From: CAYMWF01 sp964394085 [NCBI: uncultured Gemmatimonadota bacterium] | GTDB lineage: Bacteria > GCA-2686955 > CAYMWF01 | Reading direction: 5' to 3' | DNA length: 64,000 bases | Assembly: GCA_964394085.1 (NCBI GenBank) | Contig: CAYMWF010000016.1 | Span: 1 to 64,000 of the forward strand | Program-made: the position numbers and the translations under genes | Shown here: one piece after another, positions 63,441 to 64,000 of the stretch | Position numbering within the stretch: the first letter of the stretch is position 1 | Layout: each line of letters starts with the position of its first letter | The notes under the pieces: model-generated | Databases searched by the model: none | The model's input: only the letters and a program-made list of their open reading frames with translations | Told to the model about the DNA's origin: nothing

Positions 63441-64000
63441 CTAACAATCCTTGGCGAAGAATAATTCTTCGTCGGGAATTCGTTTCTGTTCTACAATCTC
63501 GAGCTTGCTCGATGCAAAACTGCTCATTTGCGGGTCGTTGACCGCCCCTGAATATGATTGTTTGGCTTGGTTGTAATATTTATTGGCTTGTTTTCCGAAG
63601 CGTTTGCATTTCTGTTTCTCGAAAGCTTTTTTCGATTTGTCGCCGTGGGCTTCGAAAAGTTCTCCCTGACGTACAAGTGTCTCGCCATCCAGAGGATTGA
63701 TTCTCAATGCTTTGTTTATGTAAACTTCAGCACGATCCAGTTGACCGCTTTCGATACAGCCGATACTTATCTGATTCAGGAACTTCACGCTGTTCGGTTC
63801 TCTGATAAGCAGCCTTTCGTAAGTATTGATCATCCGAGTATACTGTTTCTGCTTCTTATAAATATCTCCGAGATGCATGGCCGCATTCGGGTAATCGGGT
63901 CTGAGATCGAGAAGAACCAGCAGCAACTTTTCGGCAGTGGATAATTTGCCGAGTTTTTTATTACATATTGCCAGGAAGTAGAGAGCCTCTTCATCCTGAG
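63441..64000 (-). CDS. TPR-repeat protein (5' end beyond the window)
   Basis: The frame is open from the right edge (64000) to TAG at 63441, so the N-terminus lies outside. About 186 residues are visible. TPR-type helices repeat from the edge: ALYFLAICNKKLGKLSTAEK, YPNAAMHLGDIYKKQKQY, VKFLNQISIGCIESGQLDRA, INPLDGETLVRQGELFEAHG. A basic, charged C-terminal segment (KKAFEKQKCKRFGKQANKYYNQAK) ends in DEELFFAKDC. Function is unknown. A start at TTG 63926 would be too far inside a repeat to be real. It lies upstream of HU on the same strand, with the HU promoter between. Confidence 0.75.
   Translation of the reverse strand, partial: QDEEALYFLAICNKKLGKLSTAEKLLLVLLDLRPDYPNAAMHLGDIYKKQKQYTRMINTYERLLIREPNSVKFLNQISIGCIESGQLDRAEVYINKALRINPLDGETLVRQGELFEAHGDKSKKAFEKQKCKRFGKQANKYYNQAKQSYSGAVNDPQMSSFASSKLEIVEQKRIPDEELFFAKDC

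Noticed and set aside
1-64000. CRISPR arrays, insertion sequences, prophage or integron elements
   Set aside because: No regularly spaced direct repeats, transposase or integrase genes, or terminal inverted repeats were found. The only tandem repeat is the coding one in rpoN.

Overview
This window comes from a Gram-negative bacterium, most likely an uncultured lineage of the FCB superphylum (the Bacteroidota / Gemmatimonadota / Krumholzibacteriota / Latescibacterota neighbourhood). Three observations support this. There is a nearly complete lipopolysaccharide export set (lptC, lptA-like, lptB, lptF, lptG) with two lipid A type acyltransferases. There is a very large SprA-type outer-membrane translocon protein of the type IX secretion system (T9SS). 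There is also a secreted protein ending in a type A T9SS sorting domain (YPNPFNP ... SGVYFYR). Phylum-level placement is inference. The window is almost entirely protein coding, mostly on the + strand. I see no rRNA, tRNA, insertion sequence, prophage or CRISPR array.

Layout. 0.3-2.3 kb: NfeD protease and slipin pair. 2.6-4.6 kb: a receiver domain joined to a membrane anchor, then RNase G. 4.7-7.2 kb: rplU, rpmA, pyrG. 7.2-17.9 kb: a long co-directional cluster (acyltransferase, lptC, lptA-like, lptB, rpoN, hpf, hprK, a GH57 glucan enzyme, HPr, enzyme I), followed by a PGI/PMI isomerase, metK and two 2-hydroxyacyl-CoA dehydratase subunits. 22.7-25.1 kb: lptG and lptF on the - strand. 25.4-32.6 kb: sprA, a glutaminyl-cyclase-like M28 lipoprotein and a ComEA-like protein. 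32.6-39.5 kb: a type IV pilus block (PilS/PilR-like two-component system, prepilin peptidase, PilM, N, O, P and a short PilQ-like protein). 39.5-50.3 kb: housekeeping and envelope genes (rsmD, flippase-like protein, coaD, obgE, dprA, a second acyltransferase, a UbiB kinase). 50.4-53.9 kb: the T9SS cargo protein and a beta-barrel-like protein. 54-57.7 kb: glpK and recD2. 57.7-64 kb: mostly - strand polytopic membrane glycosyltransferase-like genes, HU and a TPR protein, with rpsT between them on the + strand.

How the genes fit together. HprK, HPr and enzyme I are present without any sugar-specific EII. This points to a regulatory rather than transporting phosphotransferase system, and a GH57 glucan-processing gene sits inside it. 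RpoN and the sigma-54-type PilR activator could act together on pilus genes. SprA (T9SS export) lies next to a periplasmic glutaminyl-cyclase-like lipoprotein, and SprA itself shows a likely Gln at the mature N-terminus. That arrangement fits the reported 'Q-rule' of Bacteroidetes.

The most unusual observations concern translation. RNase G (about 3119) and prepilin peptidase (about 35399) have conserved N-termini with no in-frame ATG, GTG or TTG start. A TPR-like lipoprotein is interrupted by an in-frame TAG at 48322. These may be sequencing errors, non-AUG starts, frameshifting, readthrough or decay. The sequence alone does not decide, and TAA, TAG and TGA are all used as ordinary stops elsewhere in the window.
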